The notes under the pieces are model-generated. The model did not search any database. It was not told where the DNA came from and was given only the letters and a program-made list of their open reading frames with translations. This document shows positions 32,529-40,907 of a stretch of DNA of 64,000 nt, one piece after another (the stretch's first letter is position 1; every line of letters starts with the position of its first letter). The DNA is from Asanoa ferruginea (GTDB lineage Bacteria; Actinomycetota; Actinomycetes; Mycobacteriales; Micromonosporaceae), in contig NZ_QUMQ01000001.1 in the NCBI RefSeq assembly GCF_003387075.1, positions 4,278,001 through 4,342,000 of the forward strand, in the 5' to 3' direction. The translations under genes and the position numbers were made by a program.

Positions 32529-33649
32529 TAGGAAACCCCCGTGCCGGCGGCTGGATCGCCACCGAGAACTTGGTCGACATCGAACCGGACCGGCCGGTCG
32601 AGCTGGTCGTAGCCGCAGGAGCGCGGGTCGCGGTCGGGCCGCCAGCGCACGAACTGCGCCGTATGCCGGAACCGGTCGCCCTCCATCGCGTCGTAGCCGA
32701 CCTCGACCACGAGGTCGGGGCGCAGCGGCTCCCAGGCCAGGTTCTTGCCGCCGGTCCAGCGGCTCACCCCGCCGGGGCGGCGCTGGCCGCTCGCGGTGGT
32801 CGGGCCCATCTGCTGCTCGTCGCTGTCGGCGTCGATCCACGGGTGCTCGGTGGGCTCGCGGTAGTCGGCCAGCTCGTCGAGCAGCTCCGCGCGCCGGGCC
32901 ATGCTGAACGACGAGGAGACGCCGATGTGGTGCAGGGTGCCGTGCTCGTCGTAGAGGCCGAGCAGCAGCGACCCGACCACGGGGCCGGACTTGTGCCAGC
33001 GGAAGCCGGCCACCACCGCGTCGGCCGTGCGGGCGTGCTTGATCTTGAACATCAGCCGCTTGTTGGGCTCGTAGGCGATGTCGGCCGGCTTCGCGATCAG
33101 CCCGTCGAGCCCGGCACCCTCGAAGATCTCGAACCAGCGGCGCGCGGTGTCGATGTCGTGGGTGGTCGGCGTGAGGTGCACCGGCGGCTTGACCCGGGCG
33201 AGGGCCTTCTCCAGCTTGGCCCGGCGGGTCGCGTAGGGCTCGTCGACCAGCACCTCGTCGCCGAGCGCGAGCAGGTCGAAGGCGACGAAGTCGGCCGGGG
33301 TGTTCTCGGCCAGCAGCTTGACCCGGGACGCCGCGGGGTGGATCCGCTGGGTCAACCAGTCCCACTCGAGCTTGGGCTGCTGCCCGGGCTCCCGGTGGAT
33401 CACCACGATCTCGCCGTCGACCGCGCACCGCTCGGGGAGCTGGGCCTTGGCCTGCTCGACCACCTCGGGGAAATAGCGGGTCAGGGTCTTTCCGCCCCGG
33501 CTGGCCAGCTCGACCTCGTCACCGTCGCGGAAGATGATGCACCGGAACCCGTCCCACTTGGGCTCGTAGCTCATGCCGTCGGCCTCGGGGATCTGCGGCA
33601 CGCTCTTGGCAAGCATCGGCTCGACCGGCGGGTTGATCGGCAGGTCCAT
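32528..33649 (-). CDS. ATP-dependent DNA ligase (LigC/LigD ligase type)
   Basis: A 373-residue ligase that seals nicks via an enzyme-AMP intermediate. The adenylated lysine is K31 in EPKWDGFR; CAVDGEIVV, VAFDLLAL, GLDGLIAKP and the OB-fold part with DGFR-distal motifs follow. It has no polymerase or nuclease domain, as in LigC. The LigD-type polymerase is encoded separately at 29028 on the other strand. It lies 27 nt after the DUF456 gene and overlaps the peptidase gene, in a minus-strand set dgt, DUF456, ligase, peptidase. Confidence 0.93.
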   Translation of the reverse strand: MDLPINPPVEPMLAKSVPQIPEADGMSYEPKWDGFRCIIFRDGDEVELASRGGKTLTRYFPEVVEQAKAQLPERCAVDGEIVVIHREPGQQPKLEWDWLTQRIHPAASRVKLLAENTPADFVAFDLLALGDEVLVDEPYATRRAKLEKALARVKPPVHLTPTTHDIDTARRWFEIFEGAGLDGLIAKPADIAYEPNKRLMFKIKHARTADAVVAGFRWHKSGPVVGSLLLGLYDEHGTLHHIGVSSSFSMARRAELLDELADYREPTEHPWIDADSDEQQMGPTTASGQRRPGGVSRWTGGKNLAWEPLRPDLVVEVGYDAMEGDRFRHTAQFVRWRPDRDPRSCGYDQLDRPVRFDVDQVLGGDPAAGTGVS

Positions 33650-33676
33650 CCCTCAGAGTCTTCCAGACGCGCGCAC

Positions 33677-34177
33677 TCAGCTCACCACGACGGCCGCGAC
33701 CCAGATGATCGCGATGCTCAACGCGGCACCGAGTTCGACCAGCATGGCCAGCCCGGCGGCCTTGATCGCGTGCTTGGTCGACGGCCAGGCCAGCTTGGTG
33801 TCGCCGAGGCGGGCCAGCTCGGCCAGCCAGATGCCCAGCACGAAGCCGATGAACAGGCCGATCACCGGGATCACGAAGAAGCCGACGATCGCCAGCACAC
33901 CACCGAGCAGGAGCGTTTTATTGGGTACGCCGCTGCGCTTCAAGTTGCGCCCCGGCCACGCGTATTTGACGACGATGCCGAGGATCGCGATCAGCGTGAC
34001 CAGCGCCAGCACGCCCCACCGGCCGGCGCCCTCGCCCGCGAAGATCGCCCAGGCCGACGCGGCCGCCCAGCAGAGCAGCAGGCCGGGCAGGAACGGGATC
34101 ACGACGCCGAACACGCCGATCACCATCGCGACGCCGCACAGGATCGTGATGTTGGTGTCGGTATCCGTCAGATCCAT
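33677..34177 (-). CDS. DUF456 membrane protein
   Basis: A 166-residue integral membrane protein of the DUF456 family, function unknown. Four helices are visible: ITILCGVAMVIGVFGVVIPF, WGVLALVTLIAILGIVV, LLLGGVLAIVGFFVIPVIGL with the glycine-rich family motif, and LAMLVELGAALSIAIIWVA. A minus-strand TAGAGT 6 nt before the ATG indicates its own leaderless transcript inside the dgt-ligase gene run. Confidence 0.85.
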   Translation of the reverse strand: MDLTDTDTNITILCGVAMVIGVFGVVIPFLPGLLLCWAAASAWAIFAGEGAGRWGVLALVTLIAILGIVVKYAWPGRNLKRSGVPNKTLLLGGVLAIVGFFVIPVIGLFIGFVLGIWLAELARLGDTKLAWPSTKHAIKAAGLAMLVELGAALSIAIIWVAAVVVS

Positions 34178-34183
34178 TGGCGC

Positions 34184-34189
34184 ACTCTA
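34184..34189 (-). promoter_or_regulatory. -10 box, leaderless DUF456 gene
   Basis: Minus-strand TAGAGT, 6 nt, then ATG at 34177. Confidence 0.45.
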
Positions 34190-34194
34190 GCGGG

Positions 34195-35706
34195 CTAAAG
34201 GACGAAAGCGTCGGTCCAGAGTTGGCCCGAACGGCCGGACAGGGCATCGAGGAGGGCCACCGCCTGTTGGTCGGTCAGCGCGGCGACGAAGTCGACGATC
34301 GCCCGGCCGCGGGCCCGGGCGGCCCGGTCCGGCGTGCCCGCCGGCAGCTCGGCCTCGGCCAACTCGACCAGGTCGTGCAGGCGTTGCGGCAACCGGGCCT
34401 CCTCGGCCGGGTCGACGATCCAGGCGAGCAGCGCCTCGACCAGGGTGCCCAGCAGCCGGGCCTGGCCGCGCTGGTGCAGCGCCAGGTCGGGGCGGTCGAG
34501 CACGAACCGGTGGTGGATCAGCTTGAGCACCTGGACCTCGTGCCACTGCGGCCGGTCCAGCAGCACATAGCCGGAGCGGACGGCCGGGCTGTCGGTCAGG
34601 TGCACCGCGTCGACCAGCCGGCGGGTCCACCGGGCGGAGAACCGGGCGACGTATTGCTCGGCGGCCACCGAGCCGTCGAACGGGTCGGCCAGCAGCCCGT
34701 CGACCAGGTCGTGGCGGACCTGCTCGACCGCGCTGGCGAACGCGTCGTCGTCGCTGATCCAGCGGTCCCGGCGGTGCACCCGGCGGCGTAGCTTCTCGAT
34801 CGCCGCACCGGCCTGCCGGGCACTCGCGTCGAGCGCGTCGTCGGAGAGACCGCCGAGCCGCTTGTGCTCGCGCTGCCAGCCGAGCAACTCGGCCGCGACG
34901 GTGCCCTGCTGCAGCACGCCGACCCGGTGGAAGTCCTCGACGTCGTGGATGGCGTACGCGATGTCGTCAGCGGTGTCCATGATGGACGCCTCGACGGTCT
35001 GCTGCCAGTCGGGGATCCGGCCCACGAACGGCGCGCGGGCCTGGCGCAGGTCGTCGACCTCGGTCAAGTAGGCGCCGAACTTGGCCGACCCGCTGGACGG
35101 GTCCCAGTCGGGTGCCGAGGCGCCGCGCGGCGCCGGGTTCATCCGGCGGGGGTGCGGGTCCGGGTGGTCGAGCCGGGTCCACGGGTATTTGACGATCGCG
35201 GCCCGGACCGCGGCGGTCAGGTTGAGCCCGATGGTGGCCGCGCCGCGGATCTCGGTGCTGGTGACGATGCGGTAGGACTGCGCGTTGCCCTCGAAGCCGT
35301 CGGGCAGCCCCAGCCGCTCCCGGGCCAGCCGGTCGAGCACCGCCTCGCCGAGGTGGCCGAACGGCGGGTGGCCGAGGTCGTGGGCCAGCGCCGCCGCCTC
35401 GACCACGTCGGGGTCGCAGCCGCCGAGCTTGTCGAGCAGGGCCAGGTTGCCGGCGTCGGCCGTGAGCCGCTCGGCGATCGCCCGGGCCACCTGGGCCACC
35501 TTGAGGCTGTGGGTGAGCCGGTTGTGCACCAGCAGGCCGCTGCCGCCCGGGCTGATCACCTGGGTGACCCCGCCCAGCCGCGCGAAGAACGGTGACGTGA
35601 CGATCCGGTCGCGGTCGGCACGGAACGGGCTGGCGGCCAGGTCGCCCGGCGCGGTGCGCCCGGTGTCGAACAGCCGCCGGGCACGGGGATCGACCGGCTC
35701 CGTCAT
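34195..35706 (-). CDS. dgt: dGTP triphosphohydrolase-like protein (HD domain)
   Basis: A 503-residue HD-domain enzyme that hydrolyses dNTPs to nucleoside and triphosphate, controlling dNTP pools and mutation rate. The metal ligands are in HNRLTHSLKVAQ (H), AALAHDLGHPPFGH (HD) and SIMDTADDIAYAIHD (D). The arginine-rich start (RARRLFDTGR, FRADRDRI) is also typical. Length is normal. Minus-strand TAGCGT stands 6 nt before the ATG. Neighbouring genes for alkylation repair and end joining suit a genome-maintenance role. Confidence 0.92.
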   Translation of the reverse strand: MTEPVDPRARRLFDTGRTAPGDLAASPFRADRDRIVTSPFFARLGGVTQVISPGGSGLLVHNRLTHSLKVAQVARAIAERLTADAGNLALLDKLGGCDPDVVEAAALAHDLGHPPFGHLGEAVLDRLARERLGLPDGFEGNAQSYRIVTSTEIRGAATIGLNLTAAVRAAIVKYPWTRLDHPDPHPRRMNPAPRGASAPDWDPSSGSAKFGAYLTEVDDLRQARAPFVGRIPDWQQTVEASIMDTADDIAYAIHDVEDFHRVGVLQQGTVAAELLGWQREHKRLGGLSDDALDASARQAGAAIEKLRRRVHRRDRWISDDDAFASAVEQVRHDLVDGLLADPFDGSVAAEQYVARFSARWTRRLVDAVHLTDSPAVRSGYVLLDRPQWHEVQVLKLIHHRFVLDRPDLALHQRGQARLLGTLVEALLAWIVDPAEEARLPQRLHDLVELAEAELPAGTPDRAARARGRAIVDFVAALTDQQAVALLDALSGRSGQLWTDAFVL

Positions 35707-35712
35707 GATCCG

Positions 35713-35718
35713 ACGCTA
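35713..35718 (-). promoter_or_regulatory. -10 box, leaderless dgt
   Basis: Minus-strand TAGCGT, 6 nt, then ATG at 35706. It overlaps the stop codon of the upstream acetyltransferase gene. Confidence 0.45.
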
Positions 35719-36183
35719 TCCCACCGCCGGTTTGGCCAGGTGAACCAGGCCGGGACCACGGTCGAGCGGGCGCCGGGCGAAAATCGCGTAGCCGTTGCGT
35801 TCGTACAACCGGATGTTGTCGTGGCTCTCGGCGCCGGTGAACAGCTCGTAGCGGCGCGCGGCGCCGGCGTGGGCCGCCTCGACGGCGAGCAACATCCGCC
35901 AGCCGAGCCCCAGCCCGCGCAGGTCGGGCACGACCGCGAGGCGCGCGATGTGGCAGGTGCCGTGCTCGTCGAGCCGGCCCCGGCCGGCGGCGACCAGCCG
36001 GCCGCGCGGGTCACGGGCGACCAGCACGGTGTCGATCACCGCCGTGATCTCGGCGAGGGTTTCGGTGAGCATGGGCAGGTGCGGGTCGCTGTAGCGCTGC
36101 GCCTCGCTCAGGAACGCCGCGCGCTGCACGGTGAGCACCTCGCCGGCGTCGTCGGGCCGGGCCCGCTCGATCTCCACGGTCAT
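35716..36183 (-). CDS. GNAT acetyltransferase
   Basis: A 155-residue GNAT protein: IERARPDDAGEVLTVQRAAFLSEAQRY at the start, the acetyl-CoA site in RLAVVPDLRGLGLGWRMLLAVEAAHA, and ESHDNIRLYERNGYAIFARRPL at the end. Substrate unknown. The longer frame extending to 36312 crosses a divergent promoter and is not used. Confidence 0.85.
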   Translation of the reverse strand: MTVEIERARPDDAGEVLTVQRAAFLSEAQRYSDPHLPMLTETLAEITAVIDTVLVARDPRGRLVAAGRGRLDEHGTCHIARLAVVPDLRGLGLGWRMLLAVEAAHAGAARRYELFTGAESHDNIRLYERNGYAIFARRPLDRGPGLVHLAKPAVG

Positions 36184-36252
36184 GCCGACCAGCCCACCGG
36201 AACGTGGCGCGGAGCACATCGCCGGCCGTCGAACCGTCTCGACAGATGAGAC

Positions 36253-36266
36253 TTGAACCTGTTCAA
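36253..36266. promoter_or_regulatory. Operator candidate upstream of yndJ-DUF1990
   Basis: TTGAAC-CT-GTTCAA, perfect 6-bp arms, ending 8 nt before the GTG at 36275 and therefore over the transcript start or leader. Shape and size fit a TetR-family operator; no adjacent regulator gene is seen. Confidence 0.5.
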
Positions 36267-36274
36267 ATGAAGGC

Positions 36275-37078
36275 GTGACCGTGTTGCTGAGCCTCGTCGA
36301 CGCGCTCGCCATGGTCGTGCTGGTCCCGCTCGCGCTCGGGTTGGTCGGCGCGCCGGCACTCCTGCGGCGGGTGTGGCCGTGGCTGGCGGTGCCGGCCGCG
36401 GTGTCGCTCTGGCTGCCGCGCGGCGCCGGCGCGGCGCTGCTCGCGACGCCCTACCTGGTGCTGACCGCGGTGCTGGCGGTGGCCGGGCTGCACGGGCTGC
36501 GCCGCTGGGCCGCCGCCGACGTCGCGGTGGCGACCGGGCTGGTCGCGCCGCTGGTCGCCGCCGGTGCGCTGGTCGCCGAGCGGGCCGGGTTCCGGTTGCT
36601 CGGCTTCCCGCTGAAGACGCTCGCCCTCACCGTGCCGCATCTGCACTACGCGGGGCTGGTCGCCGCCCTGGTCGCGGCGCTGGCCTGCCGTGCGACCGGC
36701 GGCTCGGCACTCGGCCGGGCCGCCGCCTGGTGCGTGCCCGCCGGCACCGGCGTGGTGCTGGTCGGCTACTTTCTGGGCGACCCGGTCGAGTTGGCCGGTG
36801 CGGCGCTGCTCACGGTCGGGATGTGGCTGGTCGCGGTGCTGACGCTGGTGCGCATCCGGCCGCTGGCACCGCGCGGGGCCCGTGCGCTGCTGCTGATCTC
36901 GTCGGGCATCCTGGTCGTGACCATGCTGCTCGCACTCGACTGGGCGGCCGGGCATGTGTTTACCCTGCCGCACCTGTCGATCCCCTGGATGGTGGCGACG
37001 CACGGGGTGCTCAACGCGGTCGGCTTCGCGTTGTGCGCGCTGCTCGCATGGCGACGGATGGAGGCGGTTCGGCAGTGA
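36275..37078 (+). CDS. YndJ-like membrane protein
   Basis: A 267-residue protein with about eight membrane helices. The family marks are the conserved HLHYAGL segment in the middle and the C-terminal LPHLSIPWMVATHGVLNAVGFALCALLAW. Function of the YndJ family is unknown. The GTG start follows GAAGG. The stop overlaps the GTG of the DUF1990 gene by 4 nt (GTGA). YndJ and DUF1990 domains also occur together in Bacillus, which supports a joint role. Confidence 0.85.
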   Translation: MTVLLSLVDALAMVVLVPLALGLVGAPALLRRVWPWLAVPAAVSLWLPRGAGAALLATPYLVLTAVLAVAGLHGLRRWAAADVAVATGLVAPLVAAGALVAERAGFRLLGFPLKTLALTVPHLHYAGLVAALVAALACRATGGSALGRAAAWCVPAGTGVVLVGYFLGDPVELAGAALLTVGMWLVAVLTLVRIRPLAPRGARALLLISSGILVVTMLLALDWAAGHVFTLPHLSIPWMVATHGVLNAVGFALCALLAWRRMEAVRQ

Positions 37079-37581
37079 GTCTGCTGACCTATGACGAGGT
37101 GGGCGCGACCGAGACCGGTTCGTTGCCGCGTGGCTATCACCACCTGCGCTACCGGGTGGCGATCGGGCACGACGTGCTGGGTCCGGCCGCCGACGCGGTG
37201 CTGTCGTTCCGGATGCACCGGGCCGCCGGGGTGCGGATCACCGCCTCGGCCGACCGGGCCGAGGCGGGCGTCGACGTGGTCACCGGGCTGGGCCTCGGGC
37301 CGCTGCGGCTGTCGGCGCCGTGCCGGGTGGTGTGGGCGGTCGACGAGCCCGGCCGGGCCGGGTTCGGCTACGGCACGCTGCCCGGGCACCCGGAGCGCGG
37401 CGAGGAGGCGTTCGAGGTGACCCAGGGCGACGACGGCACGACCTGGTTCTCGGTGACCGCGTTCAGCCTGCCGGCCTCGCTGCTGACCTGGGTCGCGGGC
37501 CCGACGGTCCCGCCGTTCCAGCGGGCCTACGCGGCCTGGTGCGGGCGCGCGCTGCGCCGGCTGGTGAGCGAGAGCTCCTAG
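37075..37581 (+). CDS. DUF1990 family protein
   Basis: A 168-residue soluble protein of the DUF1990 family (SRPBCC/START-like fold). Typical segments are LPRGYHHLRYRVAIGHDVLGPAAD, VVWAVDEPGRAGFGYGTLPGHPERGEEAFEV and FSVTAFSLPASLLTWVAGP. By fold it would bind a hydrophobic ligand. It is translationally coupled to YndJ. The stop shares CTAG with the stop of the convergent glycosylase gene. Confidence 0.9.
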   Translation: MSLLTYDEVGATETGSLPRGYHHLRYRVAIGHDVLGPAADAVLSFRMHRAAGVRITASADRAEAGVDVVTGLGLGPLRLSAPCRVVWAVDEPGRAGFGYGTLPGHPERGEEAFEVTQGDDGTTWFSVTAFSLPASLLTWVAGPTVPPFQRAYAAWCGRALRRLVSESS

Positions 37582-38477
37582 AACTTCGCGAACGAGCGGA
37601 TCGGCATCCGCGGGCCGAACTTCGGCGCCATCAGGCCGCTGGCCTCCAGCAGCATGCAGACCCGGCCGCGGTGGCCGCGGAACGGCTCGAGCAATTCGAG
37701 CATCCGGGCGTCGGTGCCGCGGGCCTCGCCGGCCAGGTTCCAGGCCACCGTGTTGGGGATGTGGAAGTCGCCGACGCTGACCGCGTCCGGGTCGCCGTAG
37801 GCGATCCGGACCACCTCGGCGGCGGTCCAGACGCCGATCCCGTTGATCGACCGCATCCGGGTGCTCGCCTCTTCGGCGGTCGTGCAGCGCTCGATCCGGG
37901 CCGCCTCGGCCGCCGCCCGGCGCAGGGTGTCGGCCCGCTTCTGCTCGACGCCGAACGGGTGGAACACCCAGTAGGGCTGTGCGGCGATCACCTCGGGCTC
38001 GGGCGGCAGGGTCAGGCCCTCCAGCGGCCCCGGTGCCGGGGTGCCGAACCTGCGCACCGTGGCCGAATAGCCGCGGTAGGCCTCCTTGCCGGTCACCTTC
38101 TGCTCGAAGATCGCCCGCATCAGCCGGGGGAAGACGATCCCGGTGGTCGGGATGCGCCGGCCGCGGTGCAGCCGGGCCACCTCGCGGACCACGGGATGGG
38201 CGGCGGCCAGGTCGGCGAAACCGGTCAGGTCGTCACGCAGCCCGGCCACGGCGTCGGCGTGCTCGATCACCCAGGCCTGGCCCGGCCCGTACCCGATGGC
38301 GGTCAGTTCCTGGCCCTGCTTGCGGAGGGCCAGCGTCGCCGGCCCCTCGGGGGTGTGCGTCGCCCACCAGAAGGTGTCGCCGGCCCAGCGGGCGCACGGG
38401 TCCCAGCGGCTCATCGGGATCGGACCGACCGAGCCGCTCAGGTGGTAGCCCTCCGGAACGCCCATCACCCGCTGCAC
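37578..38477 (-). CDS. AlkA-like DNA-3-methyladenine glycosylase (HhH-GPD)
   Basis: About 299 residues. An N-terminal domain (GYHLSGSVGPIPMSRWDPCARW) precedes the HhH-GPD core: AIFEQKVTGKEAYRGYSATVRRFG, the hairpin INGIGVWTAAEVVRIAYG, and the catalytic aspartate in AVSVGDFHIPNTVAW. It removes alkylated bases by monofunctional glycosylase action. Start is a GTG at 38477; an ATG four codons in (38465) is an alternative. It is a second alkylation-repair glycosylase beside tag. Confidence 0.9.
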   Translation of the reverse strand: MQRVMGVPEGYHLSGSVGPIPMSRWDPCARWAGDTFWWATHTPEGPATLALRKQGQELTAIGYGPGQAWVIEHADAVAGLRDDLTGFADLAAAHPVVREVARLHRGRRIPTTGIVFPRLMRAIFEQKVTGKEAYRGYSATVRRFGTPAPGPLEGLTLPPEPEVIAAQPYWVFHPFGVEQKRADTLRRAAAEAARIERCTTAEEASTRMRSINGIGVWTAAEVVRIAYGDPDAVSVGDFHIPNTVAWNLAGEARGTDARMLELLEPFRGHRGRVCMLLEASGLMAPKFGPRMPIRSFAKF

Positions 38478-38501
38478 GGCGTCAACTCTCGCACACGCGC
38501 G

Positions 38502-39362
38502 TCAGTCGGGGAGCGGGCCGAACATGCCGGCCGGCGGCGCGGCCGACGGGGTCGCGTCGGCATCGGTGACCACCGCGGCCCCGCCGCTGAAGCGGGTCAG
38601 GTCGGCGCCGGCCAGCAGCCGGCCGGGAAACCAGTCGCCGGCCACCCGGCGGGCCAGCGCGGCCGTCGGCAGGACGGTGTTGGCCGCGGTCAGCACCAGG
38701 TTGCCGAACCGCCGGCCGCGCAGCACCGACGAGTCGGCCACCAGGCAGACCTCCGGGAACACGCCGGCGACGGTGGCGACCTGGGCTTTGGCCAGCCCCA
38801 GCGGCGGGCCGTCGGTCATGTTGACCAGGTAGCGGCCGTCGGGGTGGAGCACCCGCGCCGCCTGCTCGACGAACTCGACCGACCGGACGCTGGCCGGGGT
38901 GCGGGCGCCGGCGAAGACGTCGACGATCACCACGTCGAACGAGTCTTCGGCGGCCTTGGCCAGCTCGGTGCGGGCGTCGCCGACGCGCACCTTGAGCTTG
39001 GGGTCGGCCGGCCAGGGCAGGTGCGTGCGGACGAAATCGAGCAGCTTGGCGTCGGCCTCGACGACCCGCTGCCGGCTGCCGGGCCGGCTCGCGGCGACGT
39101 AGCGGGCCAGCGTCAGGCCGCCGCCGCCGAGGTGCAGCACCCGCAGCGGCATCAGCGGCGGCGCGGTGAGATCGAGCGAGGCGGCGACCCGGCGGACGTA
39201 TTCGAACTCGAGGTAGGTCGGGTCGTCGAGGTCGACGTGTGACTGCGGCGCGCCGTCGACCAGCAGCGTGTAGGCGTTGGGCCGGTCGTGGTCGGGCAGC
39301 AACTCGGCGACGCCCGACCCGATCTGGGCGACCACCCGCCCCTGACCGCGCTGTCGCCCCAC
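38502..39362 (-). CDS. Spermidine-synthase-like SAM-binding protein
   Basis: A 286-residue class I methyltransferase-fold protein of the polyamine aminopropyltransferase group. The cofactor loop is RVLHLGGGGLTLARYVAASRPGS, then VVEADAKLLDFVR and DSFDVVIVDVFAGARTPASVRSVEFVEQAARVL. The usual active-site segment with two aspartates (D-S-D-x-P) is replaced by DVFAGARTP, so true spermidine synthesis is doubtful. GTG start at 39362 is supported by minus-strand TAGGGT 7 nt upstream; GTG 39371 is an alternative. It follows the RibD-like gene by 32 nt. Confidence 0.8.
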   Translation of the reverse strand: MGRQRGQGRVVAQIGSGVAELLPDHDRPNAYTLLVDGAPQSHVDLDDPTYLEFEYVRRVAASLDLTAPPLMPLRVLHLGGGGLTLARYVAASRPGSRQRVVEADAKLLDFVRTHLPWPADPKLKVRVGDARTELAKAAEDSFDVVIVDVFAGARTPASVRSVEFVEQAARVLHPDGRYLVNMTDGPPLGLAKAQVATVAGVFPEVCLVADSSVLRGRRFGNLVLTAANTVLPTAALARRVAGDWFPGRLLAGADLTRFSGGAAVVTDADATPSAAPPAGMFGPLPD

Positions 39363-39369
39363 GTGCTCC

Positions 39370-39375
39370 ACCCTA
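39370..39375 (-). promoter_or_regulatory. -10 box, leaderless spermidine-synthase-like gene
   Basis: Minus-strand TAGGGT, 7 nt, then GTG at 39362. Confidence 0.45.
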
Positions 39376-39394
39376 TGCGGGCGCCCGCCGGGCG

Positions 39395-40156
39395 TCAGGC
39401 CGCCCGGGTGTAGCGGAGCAGCAGGAGGTCGTCGGCGAGCAGCGAGTGGTGCAGGCGCAGCGGCTCCGGGCCGCCCTCCAGGTGTGGGCCGGCGGTGATC
39501 CGGCCCGCCTTGGCGCCGGCCAGCAGCGGCGAGACGGTCAGGCACAGCTCGTCGACCAGCCGGGCGGCGGTCAGCGTGCCGAACAGGTGCGGGCCGCCCT
39601 CGCAGAGGATCTGGTCGAGCCCGCGTGCGCGCAGCGCGGCCAGGCCGGCGGCGATGTCGACCTCGCGCTCGCCGACGCGTACGACATCGGCGACCTGGTC
39701 GAGGCCAGGCGGCGCGGTCGCCGCCGCCGTGGTCAGCACCACCGGCCGGGCGGGGGCCGCGGCGAACACCGGCGCGGCGGGGTCGACGGCGAGGCTGGCG
39801 CTGACCACCACCAGCGTCGGCGTCGCGGCCAGGCCCTGTGCCCGTCGCCAGGCCCGGCGCGGTTCATCGAGCGTGATCGCGCGGTAGCCCTCGTGGCGCA
39901 TGGTGCCGGCGCCGACCAGCAGGGCGTCGCAGACCTTGCGCAGGATGCCGAACACCCGCTTGTCGGCCGGGCCGGACAGGCCCTTGGAATAGCCGTCGAC
40001 CTCGACCGCGCCATCGACGCTGGTCACGAAATTGACACGAACCGTCGGTGCCGCCGACCGGCCGTAGCACCCCGTTAGGGCCTCGTCGTCGAGCTCCGTG
40101 CCCGGTGGCTGAGCTGCGTCGACGCTCCACAGGGCACGGATCGCCGGCCCGCTCAT
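39395..40156 (-). CDS. RibD C-terminal-like pyrimidine reductase family protein
   Basis: A 253-residue protein with the dihydrofolate-reductase-like fold of the RibD reductase domain. The NADPH/substrate motifs RVNFVTSVDGAVEVDG, DALLVGAGTMRHEGY and LCEGGPHLFGTL are present. The deaminase half of RibD is missing and no other riboflavin genes are near, so the substrate is uncertain; stand-alone actinobacterial members are only annotated as pyrimidine reductases by similarity. Confidence 0.87.
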   Translation of the reverse strand: MSGPAIRALWSVDAAQPPGTELDDEALTGCYGRSAAPTVRVNFVTSVDGAVEVDGYSKGLSGPADKRVFGILRKVCDALLVGAGTMRHEGYRAITLDEPRRAWRRAQGLAATPTLVVVSASLAVDPAAPVFAAAPARPVVLTTAAATAPPGLDQVADVVRVGEREVDIAAGLAALRARGLDQILCEGGPHLFGTLTAARLVDELCLTVSPLLAGAKAGRITAGPHLEGGPEPLRLHHSLLADDLLLLRYTRAA

Positions 40157-40248
40157 CCGGCCACTGCGGCGTTGATTGCGGTGCCCGGCGCGGGGGTACG
40201 GTGCTGACAGTCGCAGCTCATCCGGACACCCTATCGAGGTAGCCGCCT

Positions 40249-40794
40249 ATGCCCCGGCAGATCTTCCAGGTCAAGGTGACGCTGGCCGACGTGCAGCCCG
40301 AGGTGTGGCGCCGGGTGCAGTTGCCCGGCGCTTACACGCTCGACCGGGTGCACCGGGTGGTCCAGCTCGCGATGGGCTGGCAGAGCTTTCGCCTGCATTC
40401 GTTCGAGGTCGACGGCGTGCAATACGGCGAGCCCGACCCCGACGGCGAGCTCGCGCTGCGTGACGAGCTCGACGTGCGGCTCGACGCGGTCGCGCACAAG
40501 GGCACCCGGCTGCTCTACACCTACGACTTCGGCGACTGGTGGGAGCACGACCTGCTGGTGGAGGACGTGTTCGCCGCCGAGCCCGACGAGCGCTACCCGC
40601 TGTGTCTGGCCGGCGAGCGGGCCTGCCCGCCGGAAGACGTTGGCGGCGCGTTCGGCTACGCCGAGCTGCTGGTCGCGCTCCGTGATCCCGCGCACCCGCG
40701 GCATGCCGAGTTGGGCTCGTGGGCGGGCGGCGGGTTCGAGTCGGAGGCCTTCGACCCGGGGCGCGCCACGACACTGGTACGCCGCCTGACATAG
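40249..40794 (+). CDS. pRiA4b ORF-3-like protein
   Basis: A 181-residue protein of the plasmid pRiA4b ORF-3 family, function unknown. The family pattern is complete: QIFQVKVTLADVQPEVWRRVQLPG, YTYDFGDWWEHDLLVEDV, CLAGERACPPEDVGGAFGYAELLVALRDP. The family often occurs beside transposons or plasmids, but here it stands alone between chromosomal genes. A weak promoter-like pair (TTGATT, TACGGT, 19-nt spacer) precedes it. It ends 113 nt before the HerA-like gene on the same strand. Confidence 0.88.
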   Translation: MPRQIFQVKVTLADVQPEVWRRVQLPGAYTLDRVHRVVQLAMGWQSFRLHSFEVDGVQYGEPDPDGELALRDELDVRLDAVAHKGTRLLYTYDFGDWWEHDLLVEDVFAAEPDERYPLCLAGERACPPEDVGGAFGYAELLVALRDPAHPRHAELGSWAGGGFESEAFDPGRATTLVRRLT

Positions 40795-40808
40795 CCCCAC
40801 CAAAAGGA

Positions 40809-40823
40809 TGAAAGGCTCTTTCA
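40809..40823 (+). terminator. Small hairpin between pRiA4b-like gene and HerA-like operon
   Basis: TGAAAG-GCT-CTTTCA, perfect 6-bp arms with a T-rich 3' side. A weak terminator or a regulatory hairpin ahead of the repair operon. The rest of the 113-nt gap shows no gene and no clear promoter. Confidence 0.3.
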
Positions 40824-40907
40824 CCTCATCTCGCTCCGCCCCGCGCGTCGGCTGTGAGCTGGTCGTACTGATGTTGCAAGATGCGAGTCGTGGTATCGGT
40901 GGGAGCG

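Noticed and set aside
30972-33428. Apparent 818-residue fusion reading through the ligase region into the lipoprotein hydrolase
   Set aside because: The part upstream of 32528 is a frame-shifted shadow of the DNA ligase; the lipoprotein has its own GTG, signal peptide and lipobox.
38502-39362. True spermidine synthase
   Set aside because: The usual active-site aspartate segment is replaced by DVFAGARTP, so only the fold is claimed.
40249-40794. pRiA4b ORF-3-like gene as a sign of a transposon
   Set aside because: No transposase, inverted repeats or target duplications are visible around it.
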